Shown here: in pieces, positions 22,961-34,548 of the stretch | Numbering within the stretch: position 1 is the first letter of the stretch | Layout of the letters: each line of letters opens with the position of its first letter | Source of the DNA: Boletus sp. NGJ | Lineage: Eukaryota; Basidiomycota; Agaricomycetes; Boletales; Boletaceae | Length of the DNA: 64,000 nucleotides | Assembly: GCA_019096195.1 (NCBI GenBank) | Contig: JAGTXK010000105.1 | Span: 1-64,000 of the forward strand | Direction of reading: 5' to 3' | Made by a program: the position numbers and the translations under genes | Notes under the pieces: model-generated | Databases searched by the model: none | What the model was told of the DNA's origin: nothing | The model's input: only the letters and a program-made list of their open reading frames with translations

Positions 22961-25671
22961 TCAATACAGCAGGGCCCTACCCGTCCCGTCCCCGGCCAAC
23001 TTGGCACTCCACCGTCGCAAAATATGCTTCATCACTTTACCGCTCGCAGTCTTTGGCAGTTCCTCCGCATCCAAGCCATTCCCGATGAACCACACCCACA
23101 CAGGCGCATTCTACAGCAACACCCATGAGCCCAAACAAAATCACACACCAAGGGTCCGGCGATACCTGCGGGTTCATGTTGTCCCAGACAACTTGACGAA
23201 CTTCCTCCTTGGACATCGTCCTGCCTGGCTCAAGTAGTATCCATGCTCCGACGACTTCGCCATACTTCGCGTCTGGAACTGCCGCCGCCGCCGCTTCTCT
23301 TATAGACGGGTGTGCAGTCAAGACGTTCTCGATCTGAACGGGGAACAAATTCTAGTAGAAATCGGCAGTCAGGTTTATCAACGGTGCGGGTATTTGTTCG
23401 ACGAGAGCTCACCTCTCCGCCACGAATGATAATGTCCTAGTGCAGCGTCATTTATTCTGCACCCTGAGTGTACCAGAAACGGACCTTGATTCGACCCACA
23501 ACTGCAACAAACTCGGATCAACATCTTGCATGGCATTTTAGTTGGAGACGTACTCCTCAAATAACCTTCCTCGTCAATTATCCCTTCGTCGCCTGTATGC
23601 ATCCACACAATGGATTCATCTTCAGGATCTGGACGCATGACCTTCTTCGTTTGATCTGCATCCTCCCAATACCTACCAGACTCAGAAGAAAACACGAAAA
23701 CGAGGAACGCACGAAACACACCCTTTCTGGAGCAGATATCCTGTGACGCACAATTCCCCAGGCGTGCCAAGAGGAACAATCTTTCCTTCCCCGTTTATGA
23801 CTTTCGCTCTCACATGAGGCTGCACCTTCCCCACCGTTTCCACCCGTTTGGTGATCGGATCTTCAGGCGTGGACTGGAATGAGACTGGACTGCAGAACTG
23901 GGTCAGTGAATTGCCGAGTATTCACCGAATCAAATCCCACCTCGTCTCCGCTATCCATCCCCAGTCAGCGAGACACGACAGAGGAACCAAGCTTCACGAC
24001 GCACTCATGCCATACGCGACAGTCAGGTCCACCAAATTCAGCTTCTCGATCAGTTGGCGCATCAGATCAATGGGTATCGAAGACCCAGCAGCGATTCCGG
24101 TCCTGTTTCAGCCCTCTGGCTTAGTTTGTTGTTTGCTTTCCCGCTCCACACTTCGACTCACCGGAGTCGACTTAGGTCAAGTTTCTCCCCTGCCTCCTGT
24201 CGCCGTTGCACCTCTGCCAACACTCCCAGGAAATGGGTAGGCACACCATGCAACGCAGTGCATCGTTCCTGCTGGATGGCGTCGACAATGGCTTTCGGGT
24301 CAAATGACTCTGAGGGATAAACGACACAGACGCCATGAGACCACGCGGCCAAATTTCCTAATACAAGACGTGTAGGACGCAGGAGCGTCAGATACGTGAG
24401 AGTCGACAGAGTGCATAGAGTACTCATCGAAACAGTGGAACAGAGGTGGAACGTTACCTATACCGTATATCACGTCAACGTCGTGTATTCGTTAGTGGAC
24501 CACACTTACAGAGAACGTCATGAGGCGTGAACCGCATACACCGACCGTTTCCGATACAATTATTCAAAATATTAAGATGGGTCAACTTACCACGCGCATT
24601 GAGCCAGAGATGCGAGTAGACAGTGCGGGGGAAGCACGTACAGAAGCAGCCTTGGGTGCACCCGTCGTTCCACTGCGTAAACCAAGGTCAACATACCCCG
24701 ATCGCAAACACCGTAACCCACCACCCAAAACGCACCTCGTAAACTGCAAATTAACAACGTCCTCTGATCGCAGTTCGTCCAAGCACTCGCGGACACGTCG
24801 CTGTTCCGCGCCATCCTGCCTCCACACGAACGTCTCCTGCCAATCCACGATGCACTTGGTATCCGCAATCTCCTCTTGGTATGCGTTCGGATCCGACAAG
24901 TTGTTCACGACGACGAGGTGTCGTAGCGCGGGGAGTGCCTCGCATAGTATGTTCCCCGGGGTAGAGCAGCGCAAGTCCGGCAAGGTATCGGAGAGCATGC
25001 GTATGTACCGCGAGCTTCGAAGCCGTGGGACCGCAAAGAGGTGCGACACGCCCGCTACGTTGAGGGTGTTCACCTAAGATTGCACCGTGGTAACAACGTG
25101 GGGAGGGAGACGTTAAACATGCCACACGCCGTGCTCGGGTCAGACAGGGACACTCACGAGCTCCTTGACGCGGTAAGCAGGGTTGAGCGTCACCAGAATC
25201 GCACCCACGCTCGCACACGCCCACTGTAACAACGCATACGAACTGCTCAAACCCGCCCACCAATGACGACTAGAATCAGAAATGCCAGCGAAACGCGCAC
25301 CTGTTGTTACCCATCACCACCGCGACACGGTCTCCCTTTTTGACGCCCAAGGACACAAGCCCCCTCGCGAGCGCTTGGATATGTCTGTCGAATTCCTCAA
25401 AGTCCCAGGCGAGATGCCTGCCGATGCCCATGTTGGGCGAGGGAGGGCCACCGTGTGCCCTCGGTCGCTCCTGCCTGCACACCAAAGCGGGTCTTTCTGC
25501 GTGCTTTGTAAGGATCTCATCCCGAAAGTAAACCGAGAGCGTCCGGTGTTCGAGTGGAGGATATTTCGATCCTTCGACAGACGAAAGAGAGAGTGGTCGA
25601 CGTGTCTGAAGAGGTCTGCCAGCAATGCGAGCACTGACTAGTGTTGCCCGCCCGCCGAGTCGCAGGATCAT
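22961..25671 (-). CDS. Acyl-CoA synthetase (AMP-binding, ACSF2/medium-chain-like)
   Basis: Activates a fatty or aryl acid to its CoA ester via an acyl-adenylate. ATG at 25671 begins [20 protein letters not shown], an Arg/Ser-rich, acid-free start that could be a mitochondrial presequence. Blocks seen: [36 protein letters not shown] joined across an intron to [10 protein letters not shown] (ATP-binding P-loop), [54 protein letters not shown] (adenylate motif), and [25 protein letters not shown]. The C-terminal Lys motif is present as [14 protein letters not shown]. About ten introns. Acid substrate is unknown. The ATG of SCS7 lies only 116 bases from this gene's stop. Confidence 0.85.
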
Positions 25672-26071
25672 GGTGAGTCCCAGACCACGAGCTCGTACCA
25701 GAAGGTGGGACGCTTCCTTCGAACATTGTCGTGTACGAGGCAAGCAAATATAGCGCCGAGTCGAGCGATTCCATTTACTAAATACTACATACATGTGTCG
25801 CGAAAAGGTACTAGTGTAGTGCTTAATATATATTGCAGTTCAAATGTACATTGAATCCATGAACAAAACGTCGAGGGGATCTATCCAGGATTTTTTGGTA
25901 GAGGTAATCGCGAAGCGCTCTCCCTTTGGATCGCGCTCGCACCCAACCAGCAACTTCATACATGACTGTCTCCGTGCGAATTGACACGTAAAAGAAGAAG
26001 ATAAGGTAAAGGTAACACATACGCAATAGATATGAGGACATGAGATTACTCATCATGTATCCTTGCAAACA
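25672..26071. other. Spacer between acyl-CoA synthetase and HMG-CoA reductase
   Basis: Promoter region of the synthetase and 3' region of the reductase. Nothing else is supported. Confidence 0.5.
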
Positions 26072-29000
26072 CTACTGCTTGGATTCCGAGTATGGTGGCA
26101 AGGATGATGTAGACGAGGAGTGCGTGAGTACCACCTCGGGGAGGGTAGTAGGAGGGTTGCTTGGAGGTTGTTCCCATAGGATCGGACGAGACGTAATGCT
26201 GGGTGTCACGGGTCGTGATGAATTGGGTGTATTTGCCTGAGAGCGGTTGTGTACGAGATGTGCGCGGACGAGGTGGCCCGCTGCGAGGGCACTGAGAAGG
26301 GATAGCTCCCCAGCCATGACCGATGCAGCAATAATACGAGCGAGCCGTTGGGCATTCATTCCAGGTGTCATTGGATGGGCCCCTTTGATCCCGAGCATCT
26401 CTAACACCGCACCTTGGGGACCAAGGACTGTACCACCGCCGACAGTGCCGACTTCAATGCAAGGCATGGAAACGGTCATCAAAAGGTCTTCTCCGTCATT
26501 AGTTCTGTCAGAACGTGAGCGTCACATAACGCGTCGCACAAAAGTCACGTACGGTTCCATGAGAGTCATACAATTTGAGCTTTCGACGTTTTGCGCAGGA
26601 TCTTGACCAGTCGCAAGGAAAATCGCGGTGAGAATGTTCGCTGCGTGTGCATTGAAGCCACCGACTGAGCCAGCCATGGCACTACCGACGAGATTCTTCT
26701 TGATATTCAGGTTGCATAATGCTTCCACCGTCGTCTTCAAAACAGTCTTGACCACTTTCCCGGGAACAATAGCCTCGGCAACCACGCTCTTTCCACGACC
26801 TTCAATCCAGTTGATAGCGGCAGGCTTCTTGTCCGTGCAGTAGTTGCCAGAGAGAGCAAGGGTGACCATCTCAGGGAAGTGCTGCTGCATCGCCTCGAGT
26901 GCCTTCTCCGTACCCTTCGAGATCATGTTCATGCCCATGGCATCACCGGTCTTGGTCGCAAAGCGGACAAAGAGCGTCCGTCCAGCGATAGCAGTCTTGA
27001 GTCGCTGCAGCTTAGCAAATCGCGAAGTCGACTCAAAGGCTTCCCTCATGATTTCGTATCCTTCGTCAGAGTTTATCCAGGCTTTCGCCTCGGCAGCCAT
27101 CACGACAGAAGGGAAATCGATAGCGGGACCACGCGTCATCGCGTCATTAGTGAGAACCGTAGTGACACCTCCACCCGAGTTGAGTGCCTTGCAACCACGT
27201 GACGTGGATGCGACGAGAGTGCCCTCCGCGGTAGCCATTGGAATGTGAACTTGTTCCCCGTCGATAGTAAGGGGCCCAGCGACGCCGAGTGGAATGGGTA
27301 TGTATCCAACGACATTTTCGCAGCATGCACCAAACACGAGAGAATAGTCGTAGTTTGCCATGGGTATGGCAGAACTCTCCAAAGTTTGGGTTGGGGTTGC
27401 GCGAGCTAATGAGATCAGCAGGTGAAGATACACGCTTGCGAGTCACTCACAAATCAAGGCTCTCCGAATCGCCACAGCCCGGTCAAGATCTCCGAGAACT
27501 TTCTCCAAAGCGTAAGCAGCAATCTTTCCGTTCTGTGCGAGGAGGATGACTTCTTCGTTGTTCAGGGTTGACAGTGATACTTGTACTGGACGGGGTCCAT
27601 GCTCGAAAATCTCGATGCACTCCTCCAGGGAACGAACAGGAAGATCGACACGAGGTTCTTTGATGACGAGCGCAGTGGGTTGGGCACGAAGCTTCATATC
27701 CAGCAAGAAAGCAGGGATGCCGCTGATCTCCTTGATAGCGGGGATGGGCATAGGTGCAATGAGAGGTTTAGAATCGAGGGGAGTGGATGGAACAGATTCG
27801 GGCGTGGTGGTAGCTCCGGAGTCGCCGGGTTTGTGCCTGGGAGGGCCGACCGCAAATGAAGGTTTGCGGGATATAGCGGTGGCCTTCACTTGAGATGACT
27901 CGATCTTTTCATCTATATCTCTATCCCTCTTGACGCCACCGACTGACCTGAATCTGACGTTTTGCGGTTGCAGTCCTCTAATAGCGCCTTCGGCAATGCC
28001 TTTGAGGAGGTAACCGTTTAAAACGACACTAGCAGCAAGGACAAATACGATCCATTTCGAGATGACAGGGTCGCCGACAAGATTAGTCCAGCCAGACATG
28101 AAATTTTCGATGATCTCACTGGATCTAAAGAGTGCGCGGGGACGTGCTGGACCAAATGGGAGGACACTGATGTGTAGAGGTGGAGCGACTTTGACAAGCA
28201 CGTCGACCGAAGAGGTCGTGACGTTGCCTGAAGTATAGAATGCTGCTATGGTATCGAGCACGCTAGCAATGGCGGGAGAAGTTATGTCGACTGTGCGGGA
28301 TTCGAGCTGATAATCATCGAAGGTCTGCATAGCAGTTCTCGACTCGAAGTGGGCGACCGTGGCTGGCGCCAAGGTAGTCGTAAAGTTGAGGATATGCAGA
28401 GTGAGGAAGGAAACCAGCTGATACGTGTTGTCAGGAACAGTACAAGTCAGCCAGCAGTGAGACATACTAAAAGAAGTTTAAGTCGGGCAACTGGATTGTG
28501 CTCCTTCGCGTCTGATGGAGGGCTGTTCTTGGCCCTGAGCATCGAACCCTTGGTGCCAAGCAAGGTTTCCGAAAGCTTGTGGCTGAGACTATGGGCTTCC
28601 ACGGAGTGAGATGGACGGTAAAGTGCACTAACGGTGCCTTCAGGCGTAAGGTTGTTGGTACTCCGGGATCTAGTGAATACGCGCGCGGTTTGTATTCTGC
28701 GGACCTGCGTATGAAGGGGAGATCTGAGGTGAGTAACCCTAACCCTAACCCAAATCCAGGGCAAGACGCAAATTGGAAAACAAACAAATAACAACAACTC
28801 ACTTCGACCATAATCGTCAACACCGCCGCGTAGAATGTGCCGAACACCAGGCAATCAAGTACTAAAGACAGCGCAGCCAGAGCGCAGAACTCCATGAGAC
28901 CACCAACTTTACTTCTAGCGCCCAAAACAAGCGCAGCAATCTCCAGTGCGTAGTCGCGAAGGATGAGATCTCCCTCCGCTTCCATGGCCTCGAGGACGAC

Positions 29001-30142
29001 CTCTCCGGCTGGCTTCATCTGACCTCTCCAGCGACCCTCCTTGACAGGAGTGGTGAGGTGGGAGTGATTGAAGACAGCTTGTGCAAAGCGGAGTTGCTTA
29101 TCAAAGCCAACAGTGCAGACGAGGAACGGGAGTGCCTCTGTCAAGCTAATTGGATCCAAAGGTATCTCGAAGTAGTGTGATAACGGAAGGGCAAGTATAA
29201 ACGAGAGGATCGAGGACGAAAGTACGGCAGTACTGAGCCAGAAGTTGGATCCCAAGGCTCGCGATGCGAGAAACAAGCGAATAAATGACGCATGCATCAG
29301 AATATACCCGGCAAGGACGAGAACAATGTCAAGAGAATCGGCTTTCTATAATCGGGCAAGTGCTTTAGCACATGAAATGACCTGGAGTCAGAGACTGACT
29401 GACCTTTGCAAGCTCCCAGAATCGCATGATGAAGGCACGAACAGCATAAGCGACCCACTTGCCGTTCTTCATATCGCCGATCGTTTCGTCCGAGCGACTG
29501 TGGAACCGATACTCGACACCGAATGAATCGGCAGGATAAGTCGTTTTGGCCCTGAGGGCGTTGGCAAATTCTTCATGGGCACCTGGCACGAATGACAAGG
29601 TGACGGTCTGGGATCCCGAGGCTTGGATGGACACCTCCGTGAAGCAACGATCCTCAGCTGTCAAATGGAAGCACACAGCGGAGTAGGTTTGGTCAGAGGG
29701 AGTGACGAAGAGATCAGTAATGTAATGTGTCAGGTTGTCAATTGATGGTGCGAGGTGCGCCGAGTCCAGCGAGCTAGTCATAGCCTGACGGTGTGTATGG
29801 TCAGTGTTGCTACGATGGTACTGGTTGCCAATTGCATACCGGACCTGGAGCCTTTGCGGTAGAGGCTCGGGAAAAAACAAGCTGCTGAAGCTCCAGTCTT
29901 TGGGTATGCGGATTGGATGCTCTTTTCAGGTACCTCTCTTGATCGACGACCCATTGGCCATCACGCAGCAAAGCAAGGGTTGTGCTCAGTGTGGAAGGGA
30001 AGGCGGGAGCAAAGAAGGCAGAGTGCTTGATAGCTGAAAGGACACGGAAATAAGCCAAGGTGCAAACAATGAAGAAAGCGACAATGGTCTCGATTGGATT
30101 GTAGACGGCGCGGCCCGTAAGAGGCAAAAGAGGGACGCGCAT
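26072..30142 (-). CDS. HMG1: 3-hydroxy-3-methylglutaryl-CoA reductase
   Basis: ER enzyme converting HMG-CoA to mevalonate with 2 NADPH, the control point of sterol and isoprenoid synthesis. ATG at 30142 ([16 protein letters not shown]) was chosen because the following [27 protein letters not shown] is the usual fungal N-terminus. The sterol-sensing membrane domain includes [23 protein letters not shown] linker and the catalytic domain follow: [21 protein letters not shown] (substrate loop), [11 protein letters not shown] (catalytic Glu), DAMGMNM (catalytic Asp), [15 protein letters not shown] (catalytic Lys), [15 protein letters not shown] and [15 protein letters not shown] (catalytic His). 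The tail is Ser/Thr-rich. Introns lie near 29880, 29390, 28705-28802, 28460, 27440 and 26500. Length of roughly 1,200 residues fits basidiomycete enzymes. Confidence 0.93.
28735..28751. repeat. Interstitial telomere-type repeat inside an HMG1 intron
   Basis: AACCCTAACCCTAACCC, 2.8 units of the TTAGGG telomere repeat on the minus strand. It lies inside the 98-base intron 28705-28802, which joins TIMVE to VRRIQTARV. Confidence 0.85.
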
Positions 30143-30339
30143 GACGAGGAGAGGGTCACCTAGAAGGGAAACGACGAAGAGGGAGCGCGTGAAAGAGTTA
30201 GTTCGCCACGGTCGTAGTCGACGTTGAAGAAGAGAAGGTCGACTGTGAATGCAATATAAGTAAGACTCTCGTCCCACTTTTTAACGCACGAATCGGCTAG
30301 CTGTAGTGCTACACGACCCCGGACACCGCATTACTGCTT

Positions 30340-30636
30340 TCAGTCGTACAGACAAGATTCATGTCTTGGAACCGTCCTTGAGATCTTCCCACCAGCTGGT
30401 GCCCCTTGTCCTGCCTTGTCCATGATCTTGTCTCTTTCGAGACATTGACTCTGACCATGGCATGTCTCGTTTCCCCACAGTCCCTTTCTCGCCCTCGTTT
30501 GATTACCTATGTAGGTCTTCCGAAACACCGCATCATACTTTTCACCGTCCACGGGGTGTGGCCGGGAACTACGGCTACTGAGCGACGTTCCCCACGTTCT
30601 CCAGACGCCCCCAGACACCGTTCGGACAAGCTCCAT
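30340..30636 (-). CDS. Unknown small protein, 98 aa
   Basis: Uninterrupted frame with ATG at 30636. It begins MELVRTVSGGVWRTWGTSLS, has a middle PHPVDGEKYDAVFRKTYIG and ends APAGGKISRTVPRHESCLYD. The N-terminus is basic and amphipathic, so a mitochondrial protein is possible. An alternative splice (GTAATC donor at about 30518) would change the middle. Family not recognised. It lies 197 bases upstream of HMG1 on the same strand. Confidence 0.4.
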   Translation of the reverse strand: MELVRTVSGGVWRTWGTSLSSRSSRPHPVDGEKYDAVFRKTYIGNQTRARKGLWGNETCHGQSQCLERDKIMDKAGQGAPAGGKISRTVPRHESCLYD

Positions 30637-31041
30637 TCGAGTTGCCCACAGTGCAATGCACTGCGTTGCGAGGCGCCACGTTCCGGACGGATTTTGATGG
30701 CTAACTCAACGTCGAGCAATGATAGCCGGTTCCGGTTTCACTCAACAGCCCGACGCACCAGCTTTGACGGCAACTTGCTGCACCCTTGCCCCCGCGGGGG
30801 GGCTCCGAGCGTAACCGAACTCAAGTACATTCCTCCCACAGTGCCACTTGCATTCTGGCCAACCGGATGCATGCGATAACGTTCTGTACGGTCGCTTTCG
30901 AGAGTGTTTACCTCTGGGCCACACGCTTGTCACCGCTATTGTATCAGCCCGCGAACCAGTTGAATATATCCGAGTCAGCTATTGTATGATTTACAAACGA
31001 CTTTCCGCGTCACTCTTTGCTCGTGCGCATTGGATATACCT
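30637..31041. other. Spacer without a recognised gene
   Basis: Overlapping short open frames on both strands only. A GC-rich patch with a G7 run lies near 30793. Confidence 0.45.
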
Positions 31042-32499
31042 CTACGAAGCATAGTACGGCGCAAACGCTTTCACCCCAAGCCATGCCCTTTCAAATAATT
31101 CCACGACGTCCTCCGACAGCGGGCCTCGTTCGCTGAAAATGGATTTGGTAACTTGTTTTTTTTTCCTGGACCCCAAATTTCTGAGACATACCAGTGACTG
31201 ATGTTCAATTCCAGTTGTTTCACGGATGCGGCGCCAAGAATGACAGCATCACCCTGTTGAAGCCTACTGTGATGCTGCAGCCAGCGGTGGGAGGCATCAA
31301 GGAGGGCAAGTCCGTGTTTGTCCTGTCGAACATGGATGAGGATACAATCAGATTCACACCATATTGCGTTTACCAGCGCTTCCTTGAGCTCCTTTACTAC
31401 TGGCAGCATTGGGGCATATTGCAGTCGTAAAGACGGTGCGAAGCGACATGCCTGTGGATCCCATCTTCCTCCTTCTCTCGCAGTCATATCTTCTTCACTG
31501 AGGATCTTGCCAGCTAAAAGGCCACCACTTATTATGGATCAGCGCGCAGCATTTCAAAAATACATTGTTACTATACGAACGCCAGGGGCGAGTAAGCATA
31601 AAACTTGATTTCCAAAATGCCGCAAACATGGAAGTAACCTGTTCATTTATTCAATCGTCAGTTATCTAGGTTGCAGGCAGCGCACGCACTCGGCTTCGGC
31701 GGACCGCCCGATAGCATTATACCCGCCCTGATACACAGTGGGTTTCACCCAACCATGATGGGTGGCAATTCCCACGATCTCAGCCACCTTGTTTCAGATA
31801 TTTATGCATCGTTATCTACAATCTTTGGACCCAACGGTTCCGCCCACCTGCCAGGAACTGTAGTTGCTCAGGCCGAACTGCTCGCTGCGGAGCTAGGTCG
31901 AGTCGAGCATACAGCATGGCAAGCGATGATGCTTACAAGTAACCTTCGGCGTACAGATCATTGACAGCCCGCAGCGTTGTTTCAATTGGAACTGTGGGAT
32001 CAGGCGCATGCAGATACAATGTACGAACTTTATGTTGTCCGAGCGCAACGAGCGACCTATTCAAGGATTCCCTGATCCCCTTCTCAGAGAAGTCGCCGTG
32101 CTGACCGGGATACACTCTATCAGGGAACATGAACGATAAGCCAAGGGACCAGGGACGAGCGGGAAACCCAACTTTGTATCGACGACGCAGTTTCCGAGGT
32201 CCATCTGGCCCAAAAACTAGAAGATGTGAGTGCACGAACCGGCCGAATGCGAGTCATCCAACCTCTTCGGACGTCCCTCCGCCATAGAGGCGGGCAGTGT
32301 CGATTGTATTGTAGCCATGTTCTATGTAACAGTTCACGACTGTTTGAGCGTCCTCCATCGTATGAATACGTGCGCCATTCGAGTTTGGACCTGGGATCCC
32401 TAGCGTCCCTGTGCCCTTGGCATCGATTAGATCAGTCAAGCAATATGCTTATCAGCAGCTGAAGGGACGCACAAGGATGAGGGGAATCCGCGAGCACAT
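31042..32499 (-). CDS. Aldo-keto reductase (AKR7/aflatoxin-aldehyde-reductase-like), with one frame break
   Basis: NADPH-dependent reductase of aldehydes or ketones. Short first exon from ATG at 32499 (MCSRIPLIL) joins across an intron to GTGTLGIPGPNSNGARI, then GYNTIDTARLYGGGTSEE (catalytic Asp and Tyr). Next come VYPGQHGDFSEKGIRESL, VRTLYLHAPDPTVPIE (catalytic His), [95 protein letters not shown] and the end PLSEDVVELFERAWLGVKAF. Around 31611 one extra A (GGAAATC instead of GGAATC) shifts the frame between HFG and KFYAYSPLA with no intron to absorb it. Either a very recent lesion or a base error. An intact paralogue lies at 49541-51072. Confidence 0.75.
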
Positions 32500-32900
32500 T
32501 GTGAAACCTTTCAAGCCTTGGATGTGTACAGCAAGTGTGACAGTGCGAGATACGTAGTGGCTGCCCCCGCGTTGTCGCAAGTACTCTTTAATCGGTCGGA
32601 TCCCCGAATGTGACTCAAGCTTCTCCAATACCCCCGGAAAAAAACCAAGAAACATGGCCTGGAAGGTATCCCAGGCTATCGTGGAGCCCATCATATCGCT
32701 CGCTGATTCTCTCGCATCTCGTCAGCTAGCCAGTAAAGTCCCTCGTCCGTCTCACGATGAACGCAGTGTACTATGAAGCGGTACGTAAAGGCCAGCCCTG
32801 CGAGTAAACGTTCTTTCACCGAGGGTGTCATGTAGCCGCGCCAATTTGACGTCCGTTCCGTCCCTATTCCAGCAATCTCAGACAAGGAGGTTTTGCTCAA
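32500..32900 (-). other. Unrecognised open frames directly upstream of the aldo-keto reductase
   Basis: Two overlapping minus-strand frames, one (about 32691-32900) with ERLLAGLAFTYRFIVHCVHR and EGLYWLADEMRE, the other (32694 leftwards) with STIAWDTFQAMFLGFFPGVL and GIRPIKEYLRQRGGSHYV running into the reductase start. Both look protein-like and helical. The frames differ by one at about 32700 and neither has a good ATG, so this is probably a fragment of a broken gene. A remote similarity in style to fungal terpene synthases crossed my mind but no metal-binding motif is visible; I assign no function. Confidence 0.3.
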
Positions 32901-33028
32901 AGGTGAAGCTGACCGGTTGTCGTGTGAGACCTGTTGGAATGCTCATCGTGCACATCAGTGACATGTTGTGGTAGGTCCCTTCCATCCATGTACAGTAGAT
33001 CATCTTTATCAGTCGGGACTCCAACAGG

Positions 33029-34221
33029 TATCTGTGGAACTGATAGTCATGTCCACGAAGGAGAATTCATCGCAAAATTCCCGGTGCGCTGGGTGCTTAC
33101 CGATGCATCCAGACTGTCTCACGTCGACCTGACAGCTGATTCCCGGTCACGAAGTTGTTGGTACAATTGCAGCCGTTGGTAAGAACGTAAGAGGATTCAG
33201 GGAGGGTGACCGCTGTGTCGCCGATCCTGGGGTCACTGTACGTCACATTCCCTGGTTTGATGTGCGGCGATTACGAATTGTAGCGCTGATTACGACTTTC
33301 AGTGTGAACAATGCTTCTACTGTCGACGTGGACAGTCTCTCCTTTGCGAGAACTTCAATGGCAGAGGAGTCACGATGGCTGGTGGATTCGCCGAATACGC
33401 TGTCTTGTGAGTAGTTCAGTGCGTTGTTATATCGATGCTCACACGGCTGCAATGTTGACCTCAGTGAAGCCAAAAAGTTGTACAAGATACACAATCTCAC
33501 GGACGAGGAAGCAACCTTGATCGAGCCTGCAGCATGCGCTATCCATGGCATTGATAAACTCAGCCCCCCTGTCGGCATTGATGCGCTCGTTATCGGAGCA
33601 GGACCAACGGGCTTGATTCTTGCACAACTACTCAAGTCGAACGGCGCGTCTAGAGTGGTAATTGCCGCAAACAAAGGCATCAAGACACAAATTGCCAAGG
33701 AACTTGGAGCGGCCGATGAGTATATCGAGCTGGATAGGAATGAGCCCGCTGCACAATGGGAAAGCATCCAAGCAAATAATCCGTACGGGTTCGACGTTGT
33801 GGTCGAAGCCACTGGCAACGAAAAAGTAGCCAATGATTCCATCAACTATGTCCGCCGAGGTGGAACACTCATGGTCTACGGTGTTTACTCGAACGATGCC
33901 CGTGTACACTGGCCGCCGTCGAAGATATTTGGCGACGAGATAAAGGTGAGGGAACTCTTGTGTCCTCATTCGCAAGCGTCACTCAGCACGTCACCAGATC
34001 ATTGGGTCATTTGCACAAACACATTGTTTCCCTCGTGCGGTGGCCTACCTGGACAGCGGAAAAATCGACGTCAAGGGCATGGTGAGGAGGCGCTCGTTGC
34101 ACGTACAGAATCGTCGACTGATAGACTGCAGGTGACTGACGTGTACAAAATCAGCGAGTACCAGCAAGCGTTGGACAAGATGAACAGCAGGGAGGCCCTG
34201 AAGGTCGCCGTGAAGCCATGA
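33029..34221 (+). CDS. Zinc-dependent alcohol/polyol dehydrogenase (MDR family), 5' end unclear
   Basis: Oxidises a sugar alcohol or secondary alcohol with NAD(P). Exons read [39 protein letters not shown] (catalytic zinc His-Glu motif), [29 protein letters not shown] (structural zinc cysteines), [53 protein letters not shown] (Rossmann), [14 protein letters not shown], then [21 protein letters not shown] and the end [17 protein letters not shown]. The pattern resembles D-arabinitol/sorbitol dehydrogenases. Introns near 33085, 33235, 33411, 33949 and 34081. The first about 25-30 residues were not found with certainty: upstream DKEVLLK and VKLTGC are out of frame beside an AAAGG run near 32900. 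The gene may be 5'-truncated or pseudogenic. Confidence 0.75.
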
Positions 34222-34548
34222 GGCCACTTGCCTGCAAGGTCGCCTCGAGTGCATGGACTGTATCGTTGGTTCCGGCCGAGTAGCTTGATGGGGGCTTAAT
34301 AAATAAACGCGTGTGCCCCTTACACGGTGACGGACCCTGGCAGATTGTTCTTGTTGGTCTCGACTTGGCAAGATGGCGTTGATCGGGCTCAATAGTAGAT
34401 AGCACTCAACATGTATTAAGCAAGGGCAGATTTGTGGGCGCTTGTGCTACGACTCGGCAGTAAGCGGGCGGTGGTGTGGTTTTTAGTAACTTTTTACACA
34501 CACTGGCACGAGGCACGTTGGGCGTCCTCTTGACCTTCCACCTCGACG
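34222..34548. other. Spacer upstream of CorA-like C
   Basis: No gene supported; presumed promoter of the next gene. Confidence 0.5.

Noticed and set aside
26844-27248. Plus-strand open frame of 134 residues
   Set aside because: Antisense of the HMG-CoA reductase catalytic domain.
17735-30142. SEC5, SCS7, acyl-CoA synthetase and HMG1 as a lipid biosynthetic cluster
   Set aside because: These are conserved housekeeping genes with no shared regulation visible; neighbouring position alone does not support a functional cluster.
32500-32900. Terpene synthase remnant
   Set aside because: General helical look only; no aspartate-rich or NSE metal-binding motif is visible.
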